A stretch of DNA of 64,000 nucleotides from Heloderma charlesbogerti (GCA_026122225.1 JANEZZ010002766.1:124001-188000), one strand, 5' to 3'. Shown: positions 23,497 to 35,000, counted from the stretch's first letter. Program-made: numbers and translations. Notes: generated by a model from the letters alone, not told the origin.

Positions 23497-23550
23497 TAGG
23501 TGTTGTAGTCCAACACATCTGGAAGGCACCAGGTTGGGGAAGGCTGGACT
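23497..23550. mobile_element. hAT MITE family B half
   Basis: GGTGTTGTAGTCCAACACAT, then CTGGAAGGCACC and AGGTTGGGGAAGGCTG. This is the right half of the palindromic family seen entire at 62757-62884. Confidence 0.75.
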
Positions 23551-24860
23551 ATTGAGATAATGCATGTGAAGCATTGGAAATCCTCTTAGAGTTCTATATA
23601 GATCAAGATATGGTCTGCACAACACCGGTTAGCTGTCTCTGAAGAAATCATCAGCAGCAGCAGCTGTGATTTTAGGGGCTGTTCATCTACTCAAACTTTG
23701 GAGCCCCGATAGAATTTACTTTCATTTTGGCTGAAGAAGCAGGCTAAAGGGAGTTGGTCCATCAAAGTCACAGTGGGGATGTGGAAGAGTCTGATTTTCC
23801 TCCTGTACCTAAAAGCAGCTGTACAGATGTGGATCTGCAGTTGCGTTCTTGTTCTAGAAATTTCAGAGAAAACTCTTGGGTGTAAAATGGATTGAAGAGA
23901 AAGTCACAATTCTACCCCACCCCCAGCCCCTTGTGACATGTAGAGGGCCACTTATTGTCCTGTTAATGTTAGGCAGCAAGCCAGGAAAGAGCGATTTTAT
24001 GAAGTGTACCAAAGAAAAGCCCATTATGTGAATAAGCCAATTATGAGGTAGGCCTCCAGAGGCAACTGCATGAGCAGAGAGCATATAATTAAAACCGAGA
24101 GAGTTAAGGTTGTCAAAGGTCTTTCCAGAATATTATTAGTGGGAAATGCAAGGGAAAGAAAAATGCTCCCTAAAGGGTGTGCAGGAAGGCCGTAAGAACA
24201 GGAGCCATGCTTACGCCTCCATTCCACAGGAGTCCAGCAAAAACAGAATGTAGTATTGCCACTGTGTTCCAGCAGACTGAGAGCTTGGCTTTGATATGGG
24301 TTGCAGCTGTGGTCTGCTGAACTGGATAGTCTGAAAGCTAGCTCAAAGCTTGGCAGAAAATGCTCACAGGATGAAGTCGGGAGTTTCTGTCAGGGTTTAC
24401 TTTAGCTGAAGAGGCTGTTTGCTAAAGAGAGATTAGCTGCTCCTGCAGGAACTCTTGTTATGAAAAACCAAGCTTTCCTCGGGTTATGTGCTGACTAAAG
24501 GCATAGTTGGCTGGTAACATTGTGAAAGTGGACACTTCCCACTAGTTAGAGTTGGAGACGCGGCAGAAAGGTCATCAAGGTAATATGTGAAAGGCTTTGG
24601 TCAGCACAAAGCAGTCCTATTTGCCTTTTAAGTTGCTTCCTGCAATCTCACATAAGTAATTTTAACATGTAATATGGAATTCCCAACCAGGATATAAGCT
24701 GTTGCAAAAAACCTGGGAAATCCTATTTCCTGCCATGGATAAAGCTAACAACACTTTATCTGAACCAATCTGAAGTGTCTGTCCATTTGTATCATTTCCA
24801 CAGCCGCCATGAGTGTCATTTTTGGTAAAAAAAAAAAAAGTCAGGGTACAAACCAAATCC

Positions 24861-24889
24861 ACCCACCCACCCATCCATCCATCCATCAC

Positions 24890-24920
<31 letters not shown>

Positions 24921-24928
24921 GTCAATCA
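24861..24928. repeat. (CCCA)n/(TCCA)n/(ATCA)n tandem repeat
   Basis: Adjacent tetranucleotide arrays that shift unit from CCCA to TCCA to ATCA. Confidence 0.95.
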
Positions 24929-24947
24929 AGATGACCCTGGAAGGCTG

Positions 24948-25336
24948 CAGGCCAATTCACATGTAATGTCAGGGATCAGTTGGAGAGAGTGGGTATGCTT
25001 CCCGCAGCATGCCAGCTACTTCTGCTTTTAATCAACAACCTACATTTGGCCAGGTCATAGGTTGACCATGACATGTGAACCTGGAACACTGGGTTGTTTA
25101 GGGGCTAAAGAACCCAGGGGTTAACCCACCAACAAACCATGGGTTAACCACTAGGTTGTTTGGCACCTAAGCAATCCATCAGTCCAGGTTTGCACATCAT
25201 GCTCAACTACCTATGAACAGGTTGATCGTAGGTTGTTGATTAAAAGCAAAAGAGCGCACCTGCTCTCTCTTGCTCATCCCCAACAGCCCATGGGTTGTTT
25301 AACCTAACCCATGGGCTGTCATTACGTGCAAATTGG
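24948..25336. mobile_element. Long palindromic MITE (family C)
   Basis: Termini GCCAATTCACATGTAATG and CATTACGTGCAAATTGGC are inverted. Inside are mirrored GGGTTGTTT, AACCCA and GTAGGTTGTTGATTAAAAGC blocks. Related to 56862-57097 and 38115-38330. Confidence 0.75.
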
Positions 25337-25724
25337 CACAATACAACAAAGAAATATTCCCCTCGTTGAAATCTAGTAACTTGAGATTTCAACCTGTCTG
25401 GAATTTGTCTGTCAAGGTATTAACTAGGTTAGTCTTCCCAAACGTAGCCCGAGATGTGTTGGGATTACAACCCCCATCATTCCCAGAAGGCATGGCCAGT
25501 GAACTAGCTGCATACAACCCATTTTGGCACAGTGGACAACTCCTCGAAAAACAATCTTCACTTCGTTGTGCAGATATGAGCAAGTATCGGGTTTATCCCA
25601 GGGTGAGTTTTCAGCCCACACAGGGCAAAGATTAGGGCTCATGACCTTGGCCAGTGGCCCAGCACCATGGTCTGAACATACTGCAAAATCCTCTGCAACA
25701 CAAAGGGCAAGACAACATGTAAAG

Positions 25725-26027
25725 CAGGGGTGCAGAACCTCAGGCCTGGGGGCCAAATCCTGCTTTGTGGAGATCTCCAGAAAGACCCCATAGCCATCTC
25801 CTGGCCCTACCCCCTTCCCCCCAACCACCAGTCATTTAGTGGTTTCCTGGCTTTGTGCATTTTTCCCACCATTCTGACTCTGACAGTCAGAGCTTTGAGT
25901 TAAAATACCCTGGTATTTTTGGCCCTGCTCTCTTTTGCCTTCAGCCCTGCCCATCACTGGAATGTAGTCCCTGAAAGCTTCTCTGAAATGGAATTTGACC
26001 CTTGGGCTGGGAGGTTCTGTATCCCTG
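25725..26027. mobile_element. hAT MITE family A, complete copy
   Basis: Ends CAGGGGTGCAGAACCTCAGG and GAGGTTCTGTATCCCTG form inverted termini. Flanks ATGTAAAG and GTGTAAAA are a degraded 8-bp duplication. Other copies: 34352-34600, 43243-43541, 47234-48524 (split), 12098-12330 (inverted). It lies just upstream of the parvovirus-like remnant. Confidence 0.8.
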
Positions 26028-26057
26028 GTGTAAAAGGTTCCCTGAAAAGTATGACGT

Positions 26058-26938
26058 TTGCAAATCACTGTTCTGAAAGCTCAAGACACACAAGGTGTTC
26101 AAAAGACATCAATCCAACTCGTGCTGGGCATCGACGCATGGCACCACGCCCTCATGGTGGAGGTCGAGGAGACAGATGACAACACAGACGTGGAGGGGTC
26201 TGCTGAGCACGGGATGGAGGCCGCCTTGCCCGCTGTGATGCAGGAGACATACATGGGCATGCTGGATGTCCGCTCAGGACCATCTATGCTAAACTCCGAC
26301 TCCGGCCACTGCTACCCCAGCAAGTCCCTCATTCTGGACCCCAAGAAGAATGTGCTGGGCGAGGACCAGGGGAACCCCGTGCACCACGACAACCGGAGCT
26401 GCATTGGGTCAGGCAACAAACTGCCCTCTGGCCACACCGTCAACCACGAGGTCAACACTCGTGTTATCAGACCGACTTCAGCCAGGCCTTCGACAGCGCT
26501 ACGCCTCTGTTGCCCGGCACGTGCTGGAGTGATGACGCTGTCTGCTACACCGGGCCCATCTGGTCCAAAAACCCCCACGTGGACGAGCACCAGCAGTGCG
26601 ACATCAGCCACACCGGCGCCATGGCCTTCAGCTAGACTCTCCCCCAGATCTTCGTCAAGATAAGGCCCCAGCCCACCCTAGTCGGCACCAACACGGCCAT
26701 CGACGCCGAGGCTGGCCTGGACGACTTCACCGTCGATGCCTACCTCAAGCAGGAGGCCCACTGCATGGTCACCTACAGCATCAAGTGGGAGACCAAACCA
26801 GCAGACACGTACACCTGCCATCCCTTGCCACAGTATGCTCCGCCTTTCAGGGGGCTGCACTACTTCACCCCCACCAAAAAGGGTCAGCTGCTCGAAAGCA
26901 GCTTCGGCAGTGGGTGGAACTACGAGATCATACACTAG
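26058..26938 (+). pseudogene. Endogenous parvovirus-like capsid (VP) remnant, C-terminal part
   Basis: GC-rich segment of about 290 codons on the plus strand, with no introns. The first frame (26058 to about 26460) includes QKTSIQLVLGIDAWHHAL. A frameshift at about 26455-26470 moves to the next frame, which carries GPIWSKNPHVDE. A TAG interrupts at 26633-26635, then PQIFVKIRPQPT and VTYSIKWETKP follow, with the natural-looking stop TAG at 26936-26938. A GPIW-x-K-x-PH box, a PQI-x-VK strand and an SIKWE-type strand near the C-terminus are hallmarks of parvovirus capsid proteins, which form the beta-barrel shell. The N-terminal part is missing. The genus is unresolved; Chaphamaparvovirus is one candidate. 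One frameshift and one stop make it non-functional. Its left boundary (about 26040-26080) is not sharp. Confidence 0.8.
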
Positions 26939-26989
26939 GGGCCGCCCGCACCCTCGTCAACCTCTCCTACTATCCTGTGCTTTTTAGTC

Positions 26990-26995
26990 AATAAA
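26990..26995 (+). terminator. Poly(A) signal after the VP remnant
   Basis: AATAAA 52 bp after the VP stop, followed by a GT/T-rich stretch (27019-27038). Position and orientation fit the right-end polyadenylation site of a parvovirus. Confidence 0.65.
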
Positions 26996-27037
26996 CAAAT
27001 AGTTTATGCACTCAATATGGCCTGTGTCTTTTTGTCT

Positions 27038-27313
27038 CACATCCCGTATTTTGATTACACCACACACAGTTACCACCCCTTTTGATGCAAATGAGGTCTG
27101 TGGCTAGCCATTTCCTCCTTCCAGTCCCTCCTACTTTCATTTATAGCTGATTTATATATTACTAGATTTATATATATTATATATAACAGTAATATATTGA
27201 TCAGCTATAAATGAAAGTAGGAGGGACTGGGAGGAAGAAATGGCTAGCCACACACCTCATTTGCATCAAAAAGGGTGGTAACTGTGTGTGGTGTAATCAA
27301 AATATGAGGTGTG
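27038..27313. repeat. 276-nt near-perfect palindrome, candidate parvoviral terminal hairpin
   Basis: Arms 27038-27163 and 27188-27313 (126 nt each) are complementary with about nine mismatches by eye, around a 24-nt AT-rich loop (27164-27187). The arms carry GTAATCAAAAT, GTTACCACCC, TGCAAATGAGG and GGCTAGCCA blocks. No target duplication or TA dinucleotide flanks it, and its ends do not match any other palindromic MITE in the window. It lies exactly between the VP poly(A) signal and a TATA-like box, as a parvoviral inverted terminal repeat would. The alternative, an unrelated palindromic DNA transposon, cannot be excluded. Confidence 0.7.
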
Positions 27314-27318
27314 AAGCA

Positions 27319-27326
27319 TATTTAAA
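27319..27326 (+). promoter_or_regulatory. TATA-like box next to the palindrome
   Basis: TATTTAAA, 5 bp after the palindrome and 33 bp upstream of the ATG at 27359. The arrangement resembles a parvoviral left-end promoter that starts just inside the terminal repeat. Confidence 0.5.
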
Positions 27327-27358
27327 GAGAGCAGAAGCAGCCCAGGAGCGCAGGAGTC

Positions 27359-27499
27359 ATGCGCTCTCCAGGGTACACTTGCACTGTACACATCCCGAGC
27401 TTTGACCTGCAGAAGGCCGACTTCCTGGCGGAGAATGATGGCCACGAGCTGGACCTCTGCTGGGGACGCAACTCCCAGTCCTGGCCAACCAGGACTTGA
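27359..27499 (+). pseudogene. Short ORF, candidate N-terminus of a parvoviral NS gene
   Basis: The ATG at 27359 opens 46 codons to TGA at 27497-27499. The first 35 or so codons include TCTVHIPSFDLQKADFLAEN, a GC-rich coding-like stretch. The last codons are L2 LINE sequence, so an NS gene would be cut after about 105 bp. The assignment rests mainly on position (TATA box, terminal palindrome, VP upstream). I did not recognise a decisive NS motif, since the endonuclease and helicase domains would lie further on. Confidence 0.45.
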
Positions 27500-28195
27500 G
27501 GCTCAAGTAGCTTCAGTGGCACGGAGTGCCTTCTACCAACTTGGGTTGGTAGCCCAGTTATGCCCCTATCTGGACAGGGATAGCCTGGCTTCAGTGGTCT
27601 ATGCTCTGGTAACCTCCAAGTTCGATTTCTGCAATGCACTCTATGTGGGGCTGCCTTTGAAGATGGTTTGGAAGCTGTAGCTTGCGCAAAATGTGGCAGC
27701 CAGACTAGTAACGGCGACCAGAAGGTCTGAACATATAAGACCGATTCTGGCCCGCTTGCGCTGGCTGCCTATACGCTTCCGAGCCCAATTCAAAGTGCTG
27801 GTTTTGACCTATAAAACTCTACATGGCTCGGGACCACAGTACCTGTAGAATGCCTCTCTTGGCATGAACCGACCCATACACTATGCTCTGCATCTAAGGC
27901 CCTCCTCCGGGAGAGGAGGAGAGAGGGCCTTTTCGGTGGAGGCTCCCCATTTATGGAATAATCTCCCTGATGAGGCCCGCCTAGCACCAACATTGTCATC
28001 TTTAACATCTGTTAAAACTGCCCTCTTCTCTCAGGCATTTGGCAGCGTATAATGAGTCTCTTGATGGTTTTAGATATATGTTGTTGTGTTATTTATTTTA
28101 TGGCATTATGTGAATAGTTTTTATATTTTATATAATGTATTTTAATGGTTTTAATTTTTGTGGGGCAGTATAGAAATATAATAAATGAATGAAAT
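27468..28195 (+). mobile_element. L2 LINE 3' end
   Basis: RT C-terminal text is readable in broken frames: FYQLGLVAQLCPYLDRDSLA, FCNALYVGLPLK, LARLRWLPIRF and FKVLVLTYKTLHGSGPQYL. It is followed by an AT-rich UTR ending near AATATAATAAATGAATG. It truncates the NS-like ORF. Confidence 0.88.
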
Positions 28196-28380
28196 GAAAT
28201 GACTGTGATTATATCACTGGCCAGAGAGCATGGGGGCTCTCCTGTTTTGATCTGTCAAGAGCAAGCTCCGTGCAATTGCGATGAGGTTATCTGACATTTG
28301 TCTAATGCAAACGCATTCAGGTCCATTGGGGGTTTATGTGTTTGAAGCTCAATTTCATGGGGGACACATTTAGATAAACA

Positions 28381-28871
28381 TTTATTCATGCGGCCCAACA
28401 AAAAAACGACGCTACCGAACTATTTCAACGAACTGAAAATTAAGCTAATGATGATCGACGCAGAGGAAGGATGCTTGATAAGGAATAACTCGGCACACGA
28501 ATAAAATAGAATCCGGAACTTTTAATTGGCTGATGCTGAGGAATGTGGAAGGAATCTCTTTTGAGGTCAGCCTTACACACAAACGCTCCTCTCTTTCCTG
28601 TATTTAAAAGTCACTTTCAAAGCAGCATGTCCCATGCATTTAAAATGGACAATATGGGGTGGCATAATTAAATACATTATCTGTAGGTAAGAATAATAGA
28701 AGATGAACAGAGAAAGAAAAAGCACCAGGACTCACTAGCCCTTCTAAAATGAAGCTCATCTGCAGGAGCACGGTAGTGACCAGCTTTCTATCGCATCATG
28801 CTCTAACGGCCAAGGTGCGGCCCCTTTCACACACCCTCCCAAAGCAACATGCTTCTCTGCAGAAGCCCACT
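28381..28871 (-). other. SEC31A: SEC31A 3' UTR with candidate poly(A) signals
   Basis: Sequence downstream of the SEC31A stop. ATTAAA on the minus strand lies at 28521-28526 and AATAAA at 28381-28386. The 3' end probably falls shortly beyond one of them. The L2 fragment begins about 190 bp further on. Confidence 0.6.
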
Positions 28872-29051
28872 TCACACGCCTAGTTTATTGGCCTGGGTAA
28901 GGACTACTTTCAGCACAGGCATGAAGGCTGACGTCTCACTGAAGTTGCTAGTGCTGACGATGTGGGTGTGGATGTTCAGCCCCTCCGTGTAGTTCCGCGT
29001 TTCAATGCTCCTGGCAATGTTGTGCAAGCCATTGATTATCGTTGGGGAGAG
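28872..29051 (-). CDS. SEC31A: SEC31A last coding exon
   Basis: Acceptor TTCCAG then 59 codons and the stop TGA (28872-28874). Includes LHNIARSIETRNYTEGLN and FMPVLKVVLTQANKLGV. This is the C-terminal helical domain of SEC31A, nearly identical to the mammalian protein. Phase 0 at the acceptor. Confidence 0.97.
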   Translation of the reverse strand, partial: LSPTIINGLHNIARSIETRNYTEGLNIHTHIVSTSNFSETSAFMPVLKVVLTQANKLGV

Positions 29052-32000
29052 CTGGAAGGAGGGAAGGAAGAAAAAACAGTATGGAAAAGACATCCCCCTG
29101 CACATTCAAGGGTTTGTTTTCCAACCTGGCTCCACCCAAGCATTTTTGGCACCCAATACTCTAAAGCAGAGGTCGGCAAGCCAGTACCCTCCAGATGCTT
29201 TGGATTACAACTCCCACAATCCATGACCATTGTTCATGCTAGCTGGGGCTGATGGGAGCTATAGTCCAAAACATATGGAGGGCAGGCATAAGGGTATGCC
29301 TACCCTTGCTCTAAGAGGTCACTCTAGAAATCCACCCTCTTCGACAGCTGAGGCTATTGATTTGTTTGAAAGCTGTTCCTTCTCTGCTCCCACAGCAGCT
29401 ATGTCGCCTGACCAGGCAGAGGCAGCTGCTCCTGGAAGTAAAGAAATGGCTTCTTCAAAAGGATAGCTGCAAGGGCAACGCGTTGACATGAGGCAGCGGC
29501 AGCAGCCCGGCATTCCTCTCCAAGAGTGTATGGGGCAGTAAGCCTGCCATGTCCCAGTGCCTCTCTTGCTTGGCAGACTGATCAGAATGTCGGTGGATGG
29601 AAATCCCACACTGTTCCTGGATATCCCCATCCTCCTCAAGCCACATTGTGGAAGGAATGTAGGAACTGTGCTGCTGAACAACATTCCGGAGAGCCCCTCT
29701 GACGTGGAAGGAAGCATCCTCGACAATGCATGTTTTGTTTTGTTTTTTAAGATATGACACTACCATTACCTGTGCGAGCATCCCAAACAATGCTTTTAAT
29801 CTTCCGAAGAAAAAGGCTGAACATACTCCATATTCATGGCGGATAGGTCGATCAATGGCTGTAAGCCATAACGGCTATCTGCAGCCTGTCTGTTCAGAGG
29901 CAACTCACTCTGAATGCCAGATACTGTGGGCCAAGCTATTCCTTTGTTGCTCCATCTTATTCTGCTTGGCTATCGTGGGCTGGTGGCTCTGATGTCAGTG
30001 GAGCAGGGAATCCGCTCCAGGTTTCAGTCAGAGCCAGTCAGAACATTAAAGGAGCTACCCAAGATGCACCTTGGATAGCTCCTTTAGAGTTCTGACTGCC
30101 TCTGACTGAAACCTGGAGCAGATTCAACGCCCCACTGACATCGGAGCCACCAGCCTCCACTGCCACGGAGACAGAGTGGTGGGGTAGACAAACCAACCTT
30201 TAGTCTGATCTAGCTCAGGAAGGTCTTATGCCCTTAAAAGGGGTGTTATGATTAATGCAGTGACCTGGGATTCTGCAAAACCTAAGGCAATGTGAGTCCT
30301 GATCTCACCACATCCCCAATTTATCAGACTATTTAAGCATGAGGCTCCACATACAAAAACTATCTCCTGGTGACATCACCACAAGAAAGGATACACAAAG
30401 AAACCCCCAGGAATGCACTGAACTTACTCTTCAGAACAGCACAGGACCCGCCCCATACCACAGTGACTCTGCACAACTGTTTTAAAAGCTCGAATGAAGA
30501 GAAATGAAGCTAAAAATAAATTAAAATGCCCAGAGAATGATCTGAAGACAAAATGAAGCAGTTCTACTGGTGACATTTTGCATGCCTGGCTTGGAGACCT
30601 CCTGAGAACGCTAGGGAAGCTGCTCTGAGCTCTACAGAAGAACGGGAGGGTACAAGTGTAATGCACAACAACAAGTAAAGCTTACTGTCTGATCTCTAAG
30701 TTTATCGTACAGAGACTCCAGGCGTTTGTTGGCATCATCTAGTTTCCTCTTGGTTTGCTACAGGAGGGAATAGAACATAGAATGTTACTGAAAATGTTAG
30801 CTTCGCTTTACTGCCATAAGACCAGAGCCTCATTCGTATGTACTTTAAAGTGTGTAGAGTATATCTGTGGGCGAAAAGAATGGATCACCCCCTTTCTGCT
30901 TACCACCTGATGGGCTGGTGACAGAGGATAAACCTCCTTGGACACACTGATGCCTCTCCTAAGCTCCCTGGCCCGTTGCATGGGACTGTGCAACTTCCCC
31001 CCCTCTTCTCTGCAGAGAAAACCCTCCATGCATGAAAACTGGAGCGAGGGGCGGGAGCTAAATTCTAGCTAGTTGGATCCTCTAATACAGGGGAGAGGAA
31101 CCCCCTATCTGTGCACGTTCCCCATCTGGCCTGCTTAGCCATCATGGATTTAGGGGGCATGGCCTCACCCCCTTTTATCTGGGTTATCTGGCCTCCCACC
31201 CAATTCCATTTGCCCACCACTGCTCTAATATTTGAGGGGAGATATGTTAAGGTCCACGCAAAAGTGACTGTGTGGTGGGGGGAGGGAGAAGAGAACAGAT
31301 TTGAGGGAAAAAGGGATTTATTGGCAGGTGATTTCCGAGAAGGCAGTGAAGGTGACCAGCCTAATCTCTCCAGCACGGCCACTCACACAGCCTAGCTATT
31401 GAGCCCTACTCACAAAGTAGCCCAAGGAAAGGATTTCACATTTTAATTTTTGTTGGAATATTTATACAGCTTTTTTTTGAGGGTTTGAAAACATTCAAAC
31501 CCAAGACATTTTTCCTTTTCTCTCTAAGCAGTGCCCAAGGAGCATTCAACGCCACCTACAAGAAAAGAGGCCTTGGAACTGTGTATGATTTCTTCTCTGA
31601 CAGCGGCAGAGTTGAAACGGGTGGGCTCACAGTGGGAAGAAAACTACGGAGGAAAGTCTGGTTGCTGTTGCTCCTGAAGTCACTGGAAAAGAACGCGGTG
31701 GGAACGGGCACACTCTGCTCTTTAGTGCATGTGCACAGAAGTGTCTTGCTGAGGGGAGGAGTAGAAGCACCCAAATTTAGCTAGAGCAGGGGTGGCAACG
31801 TCTGGAAGTCAGGGGGCTGCACTGCCAATCTAGGACCACTCCAGGGGCCACATCCCTGCTGCTGCTGAGTTTGCCACTAAAATTTGGCAGCACAGCAGAG
31901 GCAAAAAAGTAGCAATTTTGCTTGAAAACAAGGCGGGCAGAGAGTGCACGCCTTGTCCAGAAGCAAAATTGCACCCGCAGGAGCCTTCCAGGAGTGTGAT

Positions 32001-35000
32001 TCTGCTTCCAACAAGGTGCGTGCTTCCCGCTCCTTTTATTTTAAAGCAAAATCACCACTTTTTTATCGCTGTGGCAAATTCGTATTTGATGGTGGAGGAT
32101 CAACAGGGACTGCACAAAAGGCCAGTGGGGGTGGGTGGGAGGGGGAGACACGTAGCCCACATGCCACGAGTTGCCCACCCCTACTCTAGAAGGTTCTGAG
32201 CAGTGGCTTGTACAGGTGCAGTCTTGTGGGACTGCAGAGAGGTTTCAAAGAAGAGCTGGCTTTTGGCTGGAGGGAAACCCCTTTGTCTCCCCCTCCTACC
32301 TAAACCCTCTTCCCCCCAACAACTCTATGATTCGCCAGGCCACTGGCCCATCTGTAACCCAATACTGTTTGGCAGCAGGTCTGCAAGTTCTCTGGCAGAA
32401 CTCTCTCTCTCTCTCCCCCCCGCCCTCTCTCTGACCAGCTACTTGAGATTGGTTAGCTCAGCATTTCCCTCCCAGGGTCCCCAGATATTGACAGACTACA
32501 ACCCCCACCATCCTAGATCACTGGGCCTGGTTGTTGGGGAAGATGAGAGTTGTAGTCCAACAGCATTGGGGAACCCAAGAGTGGGAAAGGCTGTGCTGGA
32601 GATGCCAGGGGCTGAACCAGGGACCAAAGCATGCACTCCCCAACTGAGCTATTATGACCCCCCTGCAGCTAACTGGGCTACAGGACATCCCTGCTTCCCA
32701 TTTTCGCATATATATTTATTGATGTATATTCTGCATGCCTTTTCTGTATGCAAGGTCCTCATGAACCAATTGGCTTGGGAAACACTTGAATTTGTTCTCA
32801 CACAGGTTGTACATCATCTCTGGTAACGCACCACACAGCAATGGATGCCACCAGTTTTGAATGTGTGGTTACATTAAACAGACATGTTTTTGGTTTTTTT
32901 AAGACAGAGCGCGCTACCATGCTGTTCGACAGACATACCGGATCCGTAGCTGAAGAGAGACATCTCTGGATCAAAGCTTCAAATGTGGTCTTTAGGATGA
33001 GGTGCTCCTCAGGAATGGGCTTCTTTGTTATCTTCTCTGTTGGCAAGGACTGCACATGCTAGGGGAGAGGAAGAGTGACTTACAGCACTGGCCAATGCGA
33101 GTCTCCTGGAAAGCAAGTCTCCTGGAGTTCAAGGGGACTTACTCCCAGGTAAGCATGTACAGGATTGCAGCCGTAGAAGATCACTTTGGGGTCACATATT
33201 CCCAATCTTTTTATTGAAAGGGAACAACAATCAACAGTTTCCTCAGAGCCCACCATTTCCCAAAACGAAATTCTACTCCCATCTGTAACGTCCACTCTGG
33301 TTAAATATCCAGGGTTGGGCCAAGACATTTGGGTGCCTGAGGCAAAAAAATCCAGCTTTCCATTCCCCCTCCCCACCACTGTGGTAAAAAATATGGCGTC
33401 CTCTAGGAGTCCCTCCCCAGCTCCCAAATTTGCCACCTAATAGTAGGAGTGGCCTTGCTGCCAGTAGAGAAAACATGGCAAAGGGCTGGATGCACCCAAT
33501 CTCATCTGATCTTGTAAGCTAAGCAGGGACAGCCCTAGTTAGTATTTGGATGGGAGACTGCCTGGGAATCAGGCTTCCTGCACTGAGCAGGGGGTTGGAC
33601 TCGATGGTCGTGTTGGCCCCTTCCAACCCTATGATTCTATGATAACATTGACAAACGCGGCTTTCCTGGTTATCATGGGAGAATCATGTGCTACAGATCA
33701 GTCTATAATTCTGCACTCCATACATTTGGGCCTACATTCAGTTATGGAGAAAGCAAATATTAACCTCGGCATTAAACACCAATGTTCTAGTTAAAATCAA
33801 TCGTGACTGACAAATTCTGCTTGCTTTACGATGAGGCCGAAATGAGCCAACGTCTCCCCACAACACAACAACCCACCCCCATGGCTCTCACGAGCCCCCA
33901 TTTATGAATCATTTGCTTTCACTGACAGCCTATAGAGTCAAAGGATTTTTGTTTCTTAATGCAGTAGACCCCCCACTGAACAAGTGGGAGGGAGAAGACG
34001 CAATTGCCTGCTCAGTCAACAGCTGCCTGTCCAGGGATCCTCTGCAGCTTGGTAAGACATCGTGGGATCCAGCCAGATGATGGCCTCCTCACCCATGTGC
34101 ACACATGCAATTGAGAAAGACTGCCTAGACCAAGGTTGGGGAACCTGTAGCCCTCCAGATGTTGCTGAAGTCAACTCCCATCACCCTTGACTATTTGTCA
34201 AACTGGTTCGGACCAATGGGAGTTCGGAGTCGCAACACCATCTGGACGGCCAAAGGTTCCCACCCTAGATAGACCTCTTGCCTCATAGCAAGGAATGGCC
34301 CAATCTAATAGGCACTTATAGGTAGCTGCTTGAGGTGACTGACTTTTAGGACAGGGGTGCAGAATCTCAGGCCCATGGGCCAAATAGCAACGCCCCCTTC
34401 CCCTACCACCCCCCTTTCCCCTGCGCTGATTGTTTGGTGGTTTTCTGGCTCTTGTGCAGGTTTTCCCATTCTGAAAGGCCTCTCCTAAGGCTGAGTTACT
34501 GGCAGGAAGGGCTTTACGCTAAAATACGCTGGCATTTCTGTCTCCACCCCCTTTGACTTTGGTCCCACCCCTTTCTGCCTCTCAGAGATGTGGGCTAATT
34601 GGAAAAAACTTTGAGGGGTGGACACAATTCCCTTCTGCCACTCTGCTTCAGAGCTCTGGGGCAACAGCGTTTGGGGCAGGAAGCCGCAGTCGTCTGTCCG
34701 TCATACCCCACTGATTTCCTGGCCAGAGCCGTTTCTCACCGCTACCCTGTCAAGCTCAGTGATAACGCCGGTTTCACTTACTCATTCTATGGAGCAGAGA
34801 AAAGGGGCTGCAGACCCACCCACCCCCTTCCCAGGGGATTTCTCCAGTGGCAGCCCATCACCCTGGTTCCATTTACTGAGCAAAGAGGGAGCACAGCTGC
34901 TTCCCCATCATACGAGAAGATGCCAGGCAGGGGCCACAATTCATTTCTGCCTAGGGCAACAAACTGCAACAGCCACTGCAAGGAAGCAGCACACCCAGAG

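Larger units (their letters stand above)
22741..25724. other. Intergenic region between the RTE-like LINE and the parvovirus-like insertion
   Basis: No exon recognised. It contains two microsatellites (22863-22921, 24861-24928), a family B MITE half (23497-23550), a long palindromic MITE (24948-25336) and a weak family B piece near 25440-25505. The rest is featureless. Confidence 0.6.
29052..30685 (-). other. SEC31A: SEC31A intron
   Basis: Contains a family B palindromic MITE (29165-29290) and a hAT MITE (29976-30163). The rest shows no feature. Confidence 0.85.
30758..32938 (-). other. SEC31A: SEC31A intron
   Basis: Holds a hAT MITE (31787-32183), a (CT)n run and a family B MITE copy (32490-32590). 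No further exon recognised. Confidence 0.85.

Noticed and set aside
22863..24928. CRISPR-like tandem arrays
   Set aside because: Simple microsatellites without spacers, in a vertebrate nuclear context.
32203..32826. 207-codon plus-strand ORF
   Set aside because: Runs through a (CT)n tract and a family B MITE; no domain.
33488..33580. 5S rRNA gene
   Set aside because: The 3' third of the molecule is replaced by CR1 sequence and the 5' end is altered; a SINE.
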